This document shows positions 1 through 5,193 of a DNA stretch of 5,193 nucleotides, in pieces; position 1 is the stretch's first letter; each line of letters starts with the position of its first letter. The translations under genes and the position numbers were made by a program. Origin of the DNA: Planctomycetota bacterium (GTDB taxonomy: Bacteria > Planctomycetota > Phycisphaerae > Phycisphaerales > UBA1924). The notes under the pieces are model-generated. The model saw only the letters and a program-made list of their open reading frames with translations. It ran no database searches and was not told where the DNA came from. Where the stretch lies: contig JAEYTB010000010.1 of assembly GCA_023434205.1 (NCBI GenBank), forward strand, positions 1 to 5,193, read 5' to 3'.

Positions 1-45
1 CTGCTTGACCTGGGCGTAGGTGGGCATGGGGGAAGAGTAACCCAT
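1..45 (-). CDS. Possible 5' end of a divergent gene (partial)
   Basis: On the minus strand ATG codons at 45 and 27, in the same frame, open a reading frame to the window edge. From 27 it reads MPTYAQVKQ, from 45 it adds MGYSSP. From the second codon after ATG 27 onward every codon ends in C or G (CCC ACC TAC GCC CAG GTC AAG CAG), as expected of real coding in a GC-rich genome. No clear ribosome binding site precedes either start, and 9-15 codons cannot identify a product. If real, it leaves in the opposite direction to rlmN, and the interval 28-130 would then be a divergent promoter region, which favours the GTG 131 start of rlmN. I do not recognise the protein. Confidence 0.25.
   Translation of the reverse strand, partial: MGYSSPMPTYAQVKQ
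31..37 (+). promoter_or_regulatory. Possible ribosome binding site for rlmN start at 44
   Basis: GGAAGAG lies six bases before ATG 44 and resembles a Shine-Dalgarno site imperfectly. It is the main sequence support for the upstream start, but purine-rich strings are common on this G-rich strand, so it is weak evidence against the alternative GTG at 131. Confidence 0.35.
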
Positions 46-1435
46 GGATGCGGGGGACGCGGGGGGACTCGGGGGGCACGACCACGAAGCGCGGTCGTGG
101 CACGACATAACATCCGGCTTGAAGCACCCCGTGAACCACATCTTTGAGCAGACCCCGGAGTCGATGGCGGCGTGGTGCCAGGCGCGGAAGATGCTTCCGT
201 TCCGGGCCAAGCAGGTCTTGGAGTGGGTGTACGAGAAGGGTGTTGCCGACCCGGGGCAGATGAGCAACCTGTCCAAGCTGGACCGCGAGGTGCTGGGGCG
301 GGAGATGACGTTTTTGTCGGGGCGGGTGCTGCTGCATCAGCGTGCGACGGACGGGACGCAGAAGCTGCTGGTGGAATGGGATGATTCAGGGCCGCGGGCG
401 CCGGGCGCGGCGGACGGGCCGCAGTTCGACAAACCGATCCCGCTGCCGCTGCTGGCCGAGCAGAAGAACATCGGCGACCCCTCGCGGCAGACCGAGTGCG
501 TGATGATCCCGTCGTTGCAGGGGACGCCGGCGCGGGTGGGGCTGCGCGATGAGGCGGCGGATGAGGATGGGTTCGAGACGGTGGATACGGATGAAGAGGC
601 GGAGAGTCATGGGCGGGGGGTGAGGGTGCGGGGCTCAGCGAGACCGCCGCGGAGCGGCGGGGTGCCCATGAGTACACCCCGCTTTACGGCGTGCATCAGT
701 TCGCAGGTGGGGTGCCCGGTGGGGTGCAGGTTCTGCGCATCGGGGCTGGGGGGGCTGGATGCGTCATTGTCGGCGGGGCGGATCGTGGAGCAGGTGTGGC
801 GGCTGGCGCGGCTGCCGGGGGTGCGGCGGATCACGAACGTGGTGTTCATGGGGATGGGCGAGCCGCTCTCCAATCTTGGCAGCGTGGTGCCCGCGGTGCG
901 GGTGCTGACGGCGCCGTGGGGGATGGGGATCTCGGCGCGCAAGGTGACGATCTCGACGGTGGGCCTGCCGAAGGCGATCGACAAGCTGGCCGATCAGCTC
1001 GACCTGCCGGTGACACTGGCGCTCTCGCTGCACGCGCCCAACGACGAGCTGCGGCGGAAGCTGATCCCCTGGGCCGAGTACACGACGATCAAGGACCTTC
1101 TGGGGGCGTGCCAGCGGTGGTTCGAGAAGACGGGGCGCGAGATCACGCTGGAGTACACGCTGCTGCGCGGGGTGAACGACCGGGTGGAGCACGCGGAGCA
1201 GCTCGCGCAGGTGGCGAGGACGCTGCGGGCGAATGTGAACCTGATCCGGTACAACGAGGTGAAGGGGATGCCGTTCGAGCGGCCGCAGACGGAGGACGTG
1301 CGGAAGTTCCAGGAGGTGCTGCGCGCGAAGTTCGTCAACGCGCATATCCGGGCCAGCCGCGGGAGGGACATCGCGGCGGCGTGCGGGCAGCTCCGGCACG
1401 AGGCGGCGGCGGGGGTGGATGGGAGCGGGGCGTGA
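44..1435 (+). CDS. rlmN: RlmN, dual-specificity 23S rRNA/tRNA adenine C2 methyltransferase (radical SAM)
   Basis: Cytosolic radical-SAM enzyme that methylates C2 of A2503 in 23S rRNA and, in many bacteria, A37 of some tRNAs. The N-terminal domain is visible as PFRAKQVLEWVYEKG (residues 52-66). The [4Fe-4S]/SAM motif CPVGCRFC places the cluster cysteines at 224, 228 and 231. GMGEP is at 270-274. The two methyl-transfer cysteines of the family (E. coli C118 and C355) correspond to C217, in ACISSQVGC, and C447, in AACGQL. The protein is 463 aa against about 360-385 normally. The excess is two insertions, about residues 113-149 and 157-216, Pro/Gly/acid-rich and absent from typical homologues; the core is intact, so the enzyme is probably active. 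ATG 44 has a modest GGAAGAG upstream, but residues 1-29 are Gly/Asp/His-rich and look unlike RlmN. GTG 131, giving MNHIFEQTPESM, is a serious alternative start. The stop overlaps the next start by one base. Confidence 0.96.
   Translation: MDAGDAGGLGGHDHEARSWHDITSGLKHPVNHIFEQTPESMAAWCQARKMLPFRAKQVLEWVYEKGVADPGQMSNLSKLDREVLGREMTFLSGRVLLHQRATDGTQKLLVEWDDSGPRAPGAADGPQFDKPIPLPLLAEQKNIGDPSRQTECVMIPSLQGTPARVGLRDEAADEDGFETVDTDEEAESHGRGVRVRGSARPPRSGGVPMSTPRFTACISSQVGCPVGCRFCASGLGGLDASLSAGRIVEQVWRLARLPGVRRITNVVFMGMGEPLSNLGSVVPAVRVLTAPWGMGISARKVTISTVGLPKAIDKLADQLDLPVTLALSLHAPNDELRRKLIPWAEYTTIKDLLGACQRWFEKTGREITLEYTLLRGVNDRVEHAEQLAQVARTLRANVNLIRYNEVKGMPFERPQTEDVRKFQEVLRAKFVNAHIRASRGRDIAAACGQLRHEAAAGVDGSGA
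77..106. repeat. Three half-sites CACGAC/GTCGTG forming overlapping inverted repeats
   Basis: CACGACC (77-83) pairs perfectly with GGTCGTG (93-99) across a 9-base loop. The second arm also forms a tight palindrome with the next six bases: GTCGTG (94-99), G, CACGAC (101-106). The two pairings share an arm, so only one can form at a time in RNA; as DNA, the 13-bp palindrome resembles an operator. It lies in the doubtful first 29 codons of rlmN. Whether it is coding, leader or operator depends on the true start. Confidence 0.4.
644..660. repeat. Perfect GC hairpin inside the RlmN insertion
   Basis: CCGCCGC (644-650) and GCGGCGG (654-660) form a perfect 7-bp stem around GGA. It lies inside the second non-family insertion of RlmN and encodes part of the segment ARPPRSGG (residues 199-206). 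There is no following T-tract, so it is not a standard terminator. In sequence this GC-rich a 7-bp GC palindrome can arise by chance. Confidence 0.45.
1421..1425 (+). promoter_or_regulatory. Ribosome binding site for the YwaF-like gene
   Basis: GGGAG ends nine bases before ATG 1435 and lies inside the last codons of rlmN. Together with the one-base stop/start overlap it supports translation coupled to rlmN and helps choose ATG 1435 over GTG 1432. Confidence 0.45.
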
Positions 1436-2226
1436 TGGGCGTCTGGCCGGCGTTGCTGGCGCAGGCGGACCTGGCCGAGGTCCGGACGTTTTACCCGTAC
1501 ACGCGCGATCATTACCTGGTGCTCCTGGGCACCGCGTTGGTCGTGGCCGGGCTTTCTTGGCTTGGGGTTCGGTGGCGGGGCACGGCTCAGGGCCGGCGGC
1601 TGTGGGCGGGTTGGCTGGTCATCGTGGCGGTGACACAGGCGGTGAGCCTGTGGTACTACGTCTTCTGGCGGCCTTTCCACTGGGGGCACAGCCTCCCGCT
1701 GGAGGTGTGCGACCTGATGGGGTTCGTGGCCCTGATTGCGCTGTGGACCCAGAACCGGGTTGCGCAGATCGTGCTGTACTACTGGACGTTTGCGCTGACA
1801 ACGCACGCCTTTGTGACGCCGATCGTGCGGCAGGGGCCGGACAGCCTGCGGTTCTGGGTGTTCTGGGTGACGCACATTGTGATCCTCGCGTCGGCGGTGT
1901 ACGACGTGGCGGTGAACCGGTTTCGGCCGCGGGGGTGGGACCTGGGGATGACCACGCTGGTGCTGCTGCTGTACGGGGCGGTGGTGATCCCGCTGAACGT
2001 GGTGACGGGGTTCAACTACGGGTTCGTGGGGAACAGCACGCCGGACACGCCGACGATGGTGGATGTGCTGGGGCCGTGGCCGCTGCGGCTGGTGTGGATG
2101 TTCGTGCTGATCGAGGCGGTGTTCGTGTTTTTGACGCTGGTGTGGTGGAGGGGGAAGAGGGGGAGGACCCATGGGACGGATGGGACCCATGGGACCGATG
2201 TGACTGATGCGACCAAGAGTCGGTAG
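1435..2226 (+). CDS. YwaF/TIGR02206-type integral membrane protein
   Basis: A 263-residue inner-membrane protein with about seven hydrophobic segments (near residues 25-44, 58-78, 88-104, 109-130, 138-160, 170-192 and 214-238). Family marks I recognise are SLPLEVCDL (86-94, the usual LPL.xCDL after helix 2), the His at 147 in the fifth segment, NYGFV (194-198) and LGPWP (212-216) just before the last helix. These match the conserved integral membrane family typified by B. subtilis YwaF, whose function is not established to my knowledge. ATG 1435 shares its A with the rlmN stop TGA, so the two are very probably cotranscribed and perhaps translationally coupled. The C-terminus is odd: after the basic GKRGR (240-244), residues 245-259 are five Thr-x-x repeats encoded by a 9-bp tandem repeat, then TKSR. 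That tail is not part of the family. The family call is fairly secure; the role is unknown. Confidence 0.85.
   Translation: MGVWPALLAQADLAEVRTFYPYTRDHYLVLLGTALVVAGLSWLGVRWRGTAQGRRLWAGWLVIVAVTQAVSLWYYVFWRPFHWGHSLPLEVCDLMGFVALIALWTQNRVAQIVLYYWTFALTTHAFVTPIVRQGPDSLRFWVFWVTHIVILASAVYDVAVNRFRPRGWDLGMTTLVLLLYGAVVIPLNVVTGFNYGFVGNSTPDTPTMVDVLGPWPLRLVWMFVLIEAVFVFLTLVWWRGKRGRTHGTDGTHGTDVTDATKSR
2167..2211 (+). repeat. Five-unit 9-bp tandem repeat (minisatellite-like) at gene end
   Basis: Five consecutive 9-mers: ACCCATGGG, ACGGATGGG, ACCCATGGG, ACCGATGTG, ACTGATGCG, followed by a partial ACC. The first four form two 18-bp units that differ at two positions, so a longer period underlies the array; the units become more divergent downstream. 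The period is a multiple of three, so it is translated in frame as THG-TDG-THG-TDV-TDA and could gain or lose units without a frameshift. It ends 12 bases before the stop codon of the YwaF-like gene. Confidence 0.85.
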
Positions 2227-2238
2227 ACTGGTTGGTTC

Positions 2239-3396
2239 ATGGTTGCGCTTGTGCTGCTGCTGATCATTCTGGCGTTCTGTGTGTCGCTGCCGGCGACGGG
2301 GGTGGTGCGCCGGGTGAGCGACCGGCTCAACGCGCACGACACCGAGCCGGTGGCCGGGCAGGTGAAGGAGCAGCGGCGGCGGGTGCCGAACACGGGCGGG
2401 ATCGCGGTCTTTCTGGGGATCGCGGTGCCGATGCTGGCGGGGCTTTGGTTCTTCTGGGGGCTGGATGCCTCGCCCACGGCGGAATGGCGGACGGACTTCA
2501 GTTTGGTGCCCGAGGACGCCGCGGAGCATGTGGCGGGGATTCAGCGGCAGACGCCGCTGGCGCTGCTGCTGCTTGGGTCGCTGGGGCTGCTGCACGTGCT
2601 GGGGCTGGTGGACGATCGGCGGCCGCTGGGGCCGTGGGTGAAGCTGGCGGTGATGGCGGTCCCGGCGTTCGCGGTGCCGCTGCTGAGCGACACGCGGCTG
2701 CTGACGCTGCTGGATGGGCACGTGGGTGGGGCGTGGCTGTCGATCCTGGTGACCGCGCTGTGGTTTCTGGTGGTCACCAACGCCATGAACTTCATGGACA
2801 ACATGGACGGGTTGGCGGGGGGCGTGGGGGTGGTGGCGTCGGCGTGTTTTCTGGGTGCGACGCTGATGCAGGGGCAGTGGTTCGTGAGCGCGTGCCTGGC
2901 GCTGCTGATCGGGTCGCTGCTGGGGTTCCTGTGGTTCAACTTCCCGCTGCGGAGGCCCGCGAGCATCTTTATGGGCGATGGCGGGTCGCTGGTGGTGGGG
3001 TTTCTGCTGGCGTTTCTGACCGTGCGGACGACGTACTCGGTGATCGAGCCGGGCGCGGGGGTCGGGACGAACTGGTACGCGGTGTTCATGCCGCTGATCA
3101 TTCTGGCGGTGCCGCTGTACGACTTTGTGACGGTGGTGCTGATCCGGCTGTCGCAGGGCAAGAGCCCGTTCGTGGGCGATCTGCAGCATCTGTCGCACCG
3201 GCTGGTGCGGCGCGGGCTGAGCAGGCGCGCGGCGGTGGTGGCGATCTGCGGGTTTACGACGGTGGCGGGGATGAACGGGGTGTTTCTGCGGGAGCTGCCG
3301 CCCTTGGCGGCTGCTTTCGCGGGGGTGCAGACGCTGGTGGTGCTGCTGTTGATTGCGCTGCTGGAGTATGCGGCGACGCCGAGGGGGGACGTGTGA
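2239..3396 (+). CDS. Polyprenyl-phosphate sugar-1-phosphate transferase (WecA/TagO-type, glycosyltransferase family 4)
   Basis: A polytopic inner-membrane enzyme that transfers a sugar-1-phosphate, usually GlcNAc-1-P, from a UDP-sugar to undecaprenyl phosphate, the first membrane step in making O-antigen, enterobacterial common antigen, teichoic acid linkage or other surface glycans. Motifs appear in family order: RVPNTGGIAVF (48-58); the Mg-binding pair D125-D126 in GLVDDRRPL; NAMNFMDNMDGLAGG (181-195), with D187 and D190; FMGDGGS (244-250), with D247; and a C-terminal HLSHR (H317, H320, R321). That last motif favours WecA/TagO over MraY. It has 385 aa and about ten or eleven hydrophobic segments. 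A hydrophilic acidic loop at about 74-105 looks longer than usual. ATG 2239 is the first start after the stop of the preceding gene, which is in the same frame, so the start is well constrained although no Shine-Dalgarno is visible. The gap to the upstream gene is 12 bp. Substrate is not deducible here, so no symbol is given. Confidence 0.94.
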   Translation: MVALVLLLIILAFCVSLPATGVVRRVSDRLNAHDTEPVAGQVKEQRRRVPNTGGIAVFLGIAVPMLAGLWFFWGLDASPTAEWRTDFSLVPEDAAEHVAGIQRQTPLALLLLGSLGLLHVLGLVDDRRPLGPWVKLAVMAVPAFAVPLLSDTRLLTLLDGHVGGAWLSILVTALWFLVVTNAMNFMDNMDGLAGGVGVVASACFLGATLMQGQWFVSACLALLIGSLLGFLWFNFPLRRPASIFMGDGGSLVVGFLLAFLTVRTTYSVIEPGAGVGTNWYAVFMPLIILAVPLYDFVTVVLIRLSQGKSPFVGDLQHLSHRLVRRGLSRRAAVVAICGFTTVAGMNGVFLRELPPLAAAFAGVQTLVVLLLIALLEYAATPRGDV

Positions 3397-3400
3397 GGAA

Positions 3401-3429
3401 CACCGGGATGAGGGCATCTTGGTGGCACG
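3401..3429 (+). repeat. REP-like hairpin element, copy A
   Basis: Arms CACCGGGATG (3401-3410) and CATCTTGGTG (3415-3424) around loop AGGG, followed by GCACG. As + strand RNA all ten pairs form, two of them G-U wobbles; as minus strand RNA the same two pairs would be A-C mismatches. It starts four bases after the stop of the WecA-type gene. There is no T-tract, so a rho-independent terminator is unlikely. Copy B lies 44 bp downstream and matches at 26 of 29 positions. Confidence 0.85.
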
Positions 3430-3444
3430 GGGGTTTGGTTTGAG

Positions 3445-3473
3445 CACCGAGATGAGGACATCTCGGTGGCACG
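3445..3473 (+). repeat. REP-like hairpin element, copy B
   Basis: Arms CACCGAGATG (3445-3454) and CATCTCGGTG (3459-3468) form a perfect 10-bp stem around AGGA, followed by GCACG. The only differences from copy A are one base in each arm and one in the loop. The ATG at 3452-3454, the best start for the following gene, is the inner end of the left arm. A tandem pair of near-identical intergenic palindromes is typical of REP-like dispersed elements; whether other copies exist in the genome cannot be seen here. Confidence 0.88.
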
Positions 3474-5193
3474 TTGGCGTGTACGTCATTTTGTTTGTGC
3501 TGGGGGTGCGGTGTACGGTGAGCGTTGACCCGTTCCCGGCGTGGAGCGGGGACCCGTTTGAGCTGGAGGCGCCGGTCACGGGGATCACACCCGCGTTCTC
3601 GCTCGGGCTGGATGTGCTAACGCTGGTGGCGGCGGGGATCGTGCTGTGGGCGCGGCGCGGGCTGGCGGGGTGGGTGGATGCGGTGCTGCTGGCGGGCGGC
3701 GCGGCGGCGGTGGGTGTCCACACGCTGGGGAGCGGCGCATCGCTCGAGGGTGTGGTGCAGGGGAGCCAGTGGCTCGCGGCGGTGGGCGCGGGGGCGGCGT
3801 GCCTGGTCGCGGCGCGGGATGCGGGGGCGCGGAGGGTGGTGCTGAGCGCGGTCGCGGGGCTGCTGATGTATCTGGTGGTGCGGGGCGGGTACCAGGTGTT
3901 TGTCGAGCACCCGATGGTGTACAAGGAGTTCCTGCGGAACAAGGCGCAGATCATCTCGGCGCAGGGGTGGAACGAGGGTTCGCCCATGGCGCTGGCGTAC
4001 GAGCGGCGCATCTCGCAGGCGGAGGCGAGCGGGTGGTTCGGGCTGTCGAACGTGTACGCGACGGCGATGGCGGCGGGCGTGACGCTGCTGGGGGGGCTGG
4101 CGTGGGGAGCGTGGAAGAGCGCCCGCGGGGGCGTGGCGCTGCTGGCGCTGGGCGCGGCGGCGTGCGGGCTTGGGGTGTACCTGAGCCAGTCCAAGGGCGG
4201 GGGCGCGGCGGCGGGGCTGGGGCTGGGGCTGCTGGCGGTGTTCGCGCTGGCGCGCGGGCGGGTTTCCTGGCGGGTGGGCGTGGCGGCGGGGCTGCTCATT
4301 CCGGTGGCTGCGCTGGCGGCGGTGGCGGTGCGCGGGGCGGTGGGCGAGCGGATCGGCGAGTTGTCGCTGCTGTTCCGCTGGTTCTACCTGCAGGGCGCGG
4401 CCGGGATCATCGCGGAGCACTGGCTGCTGGGCGTGGGGCCGGCGGGGTTCAAGGAGGCGTACATGCTGGCCAAGCCGGCGCTGTCGCCCGAGGATGTGTC
4501 GAGCCCGCACAGCGTGTACTTCGATTACGCGGCGGCCCTGGGGGTGGGCGGGGTGATGCTGGCGGGGCTGGTCGCGTCGTGGGGGGCGCGGGCGGCGGGC
4601 GCGGCGGTTTCGTCGCCGCGGGATGCGGGGGACGAGCGGGTCGAGGCCGGGGAACTTCGGCCGGAAGTGCGCGGGTTGTTCGTGCTGTTCGGCGCGGTGA
4701 CGGCGGTGGGCGCGCTGTTCGAGCACCGGATCGCGACGATCGACGGGACGCTGCTGCGGGTGGTGAGCCTGGCGGGGGCGACGGCGGTCGCGGGTGCGGT
4801 GGCGTGGGGGCTGCGGCTGAAGGGGATGGGCAGCGCAGCGCGGGTCGCGGCGGGCGCGGCAGCGCTGGTGGGGTTGACGCACGCGCAGATCGAGCTGACG
4901 GGCGTGACGGCGGGCGCGAACATGCTGGTGTTCGTGCTGCTGGGCGCGGCGGCGGGGCCCGCGGTGGTTGGCGTGGGGAAGTCGGCGGCGTGGATGGCGG
5001 TGGCGGTGCTGGCGTGCGTGGTGGTGCCGCTGAGGTGGATCGGGCCGGTCGCCCGGTGGGACCTGGGGCTGCGGGAGGCGGCGGGGGTGGTGACGCCGGT
5101 GCGGGAGCTTGGGGCGCGGTTCAACGCGATGGCGCAGGGACGGCCGGAGCGGGGGGACTCGGCGCGGGCTCTCGCCGCGGACTTGTCGGCGGC
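3452..5193 (+). CDS. O-antigen ligase/polymerase-type (Wzy_C) membrane protein, 3' end beyond window
   Basis: An open frame runs without a stop from here to the window edge: 580 codons. The protein has many hydrophobic segments separated by one large hydrophilic loop at about 150-203 (EHPMVYKEF...EASGWFGLSN, with N200). It then has SQSKGG (245-250), R309 before an aromatic-rich helix, LLGVGPAGFKEAY (325-337), and SSPHSVYFDYAAALGVGG (350-367) with H353. The order Ser-x-Ser-x-Gly, Arg, G-x-GPxxF, then P-H-[SN]-x-Y/xxxGxxG is that of Wzy_C proteins, which polymerise or ligate lipid-linked glycans on the outer face of the inner membrane. Next to a WecA-type enzyme this fits surface polysaccharide assembly. 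Ligase and polymerase cannot be separated here. The tail after about residue 545 is hydrophilic and continues outside the window. Start choice is uncertain: ATG 3452 lies in hairpin copy B; GTG 3479, just beyond it, and TTG 3440 or GTG 3422, upstream, are in frame. No good ribosome binding site distinguishes them. Confidence 0.83.
   Translation, partial: MRTSRWHVGVYVILFVLGVRCTVSVDPFPAWSGDPFELEAPVTGITPAFSLGLDVLTLVAAGIVLWARRGLAGWVDAVLLAGGAAAVGVHTLGSGASLEGVVQGSQWLAAVGAGAACLVAARDAGARRVVLSAVAGLLMYLVVRGGYQVFVEHPMVYKEFLRNKAQIISAQGWNEGSPMALAYERRISQAEASGWFGLSNVYATAMAAGVTLLGGLAWGAWKSARGGVALLALGAAACGLGVYLSQSKGGGAAAGLGLGLLAVFALARGRVSWRVGVAAGLLIPVAALAAVAVRGAVGERIGELSLLFRWFYLQGAAGIIAEHWLLGVGPAGFKEAYMLAKPALSPEDVSSPHSVYFDYAAALGVGGVMLAGLVASWGARAAGAAVSSPRDAGDERVEAGELRPEVRGLFVLFGAVTAVGALFEHRIATIDGTLLRVVSLAGATAVAGAVAWGLRLKGMGSAARVAAGAAALVGLTHAQIELTGVTAGANMLVFVLLGAAAGPAVVGVGKSAAWMAVAVLACVVVPLRWIGPVARWDLGLREAAGVVTPVRELGARFNAMAQGRPERGDSARALAADLSA

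Noticed and set aside
52..76. G-quadruplex at the rlmN 5' end
   Set aside because: Only three G-tracts lie within short loops; the next tract upstream (28-32) is 19 bases away, so a standard four-tract motif is not met.
512..691. Frameshift in rlmN causing the odd insertion
   Set aside because: The conserved blocks on both sides are in one frame with no stop, and no other frame there gives RlmN-like sequence.
691..1434. Upstream extension of the YwaF-like reading frame through rlmN
   Set aside because: The frame is open only because of base bias; the translated stretch is Gly/Ala-rich without helices, and family similarity begins after ATG 1435.
2227..2238. Read-through fusion of the YwaF-like and WecA-type genes, which share a frame
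   Set aside because: A clean TAG separates them, each matches a complete stand-alone family, and no recoding signal is visible.
3401..3473. Rho-independent terminator between the WecA-type and Wzy_C-type genes
   Set aside because: The hairpins have no following T-run and the second one overlaps the start of the next gene, so transcription very probably continues.
3401..3473. CRISPR array
   Set aside because: There are only two copies, with a 15-bp gap between them and strong internal palindromes; spacers and cas genes are missing.
994..4299. 1101-codon open frame on the minus strand
   Set aside because: It is the complement of four well-supported + strand genes; its His/Pro/Gln/Arg composition is what GTG, GGG, CTG and GCG codons give on the opposite strand, and it shows no domain.
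3617..4882. 421-codon open frame on the minus strand
   Set aside because: It lies wholly opposite the Wzy_C-type gene and has the same Arg/His/Pro/Gln shadow composition.

Overview
The window is very GC-rich bacterial DNA with extreme G-over-C bias on the + strand (codons GCG, GTG, CTG and GGG dominate). Ribosome-binding sites are weak, the RlmN is expanded, and a WecA-type transferase sits next to an O-antigen-ligase-type membrane protein. This looks most like a Planctomycetota genome, perhaps Phycisphaerae. That placement is inference; no marker gene here proves it.

Layout: four genes lie head to tail on the + strand and fill almost everything. (1) At 44-1435 is rlmN, the radical-SAM 23S rRNA/tRNA adenine C2 methyltransferase, with two long low-complexity insertions in front of its catalytic core. 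(2) At 1435-2226 is a seven-helix membrane protein of the YwaF/TIGR02206 type. It overlaps the rlmN stop by one base and ends in a 9-bp tandem repeat that is translated into a Thr-x-x tail. (3) At 2239-3396 is a polyprenyl-phosphate sugar-1-phosphate transferase of the WecA/TagO type. (4) From about 3452 to the window end is a large multi-helix protein of the O-antigen ligase/polymerase (Wzy_C) type, cut off by the window edge. A possible divergent minus-strand gene may begin inside the first 45 bases, but only 9-15 codons are visible.

How they fit together: genes 3 and 4 make biochemical sense as a pair. The WecA-type enzyme would load the first sugar phosphate onto the lipid carrier inside the membrane, and the Wzy_C-type protein would polymerise or transfer the finished glycan outside it. 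RlmN and the YwaF-like protein have no obvious link to that pathway and may simply share the transcript.

The most unusual structure is not protein-coding. Two copies of a 29-bp hairpin element, 44 bp apart, lie between genes 3 and 4. All three differences between the copies keep the stem paired only if it is read as + strand RNA, and the second copy contains the best start codon of gene 4. Other points are the minisatellite-like end of gene 2, the two RlmN insertions (one carrying a perfect GC hairpin), and a repeat-rich first 87 bases of rlmN that may really be a leader. I saw no tRNA, rRNA, CRISPR array, insertion sequence or convincing rho-independent terminator, and no clear evidence of a wholly new multi-gene system.
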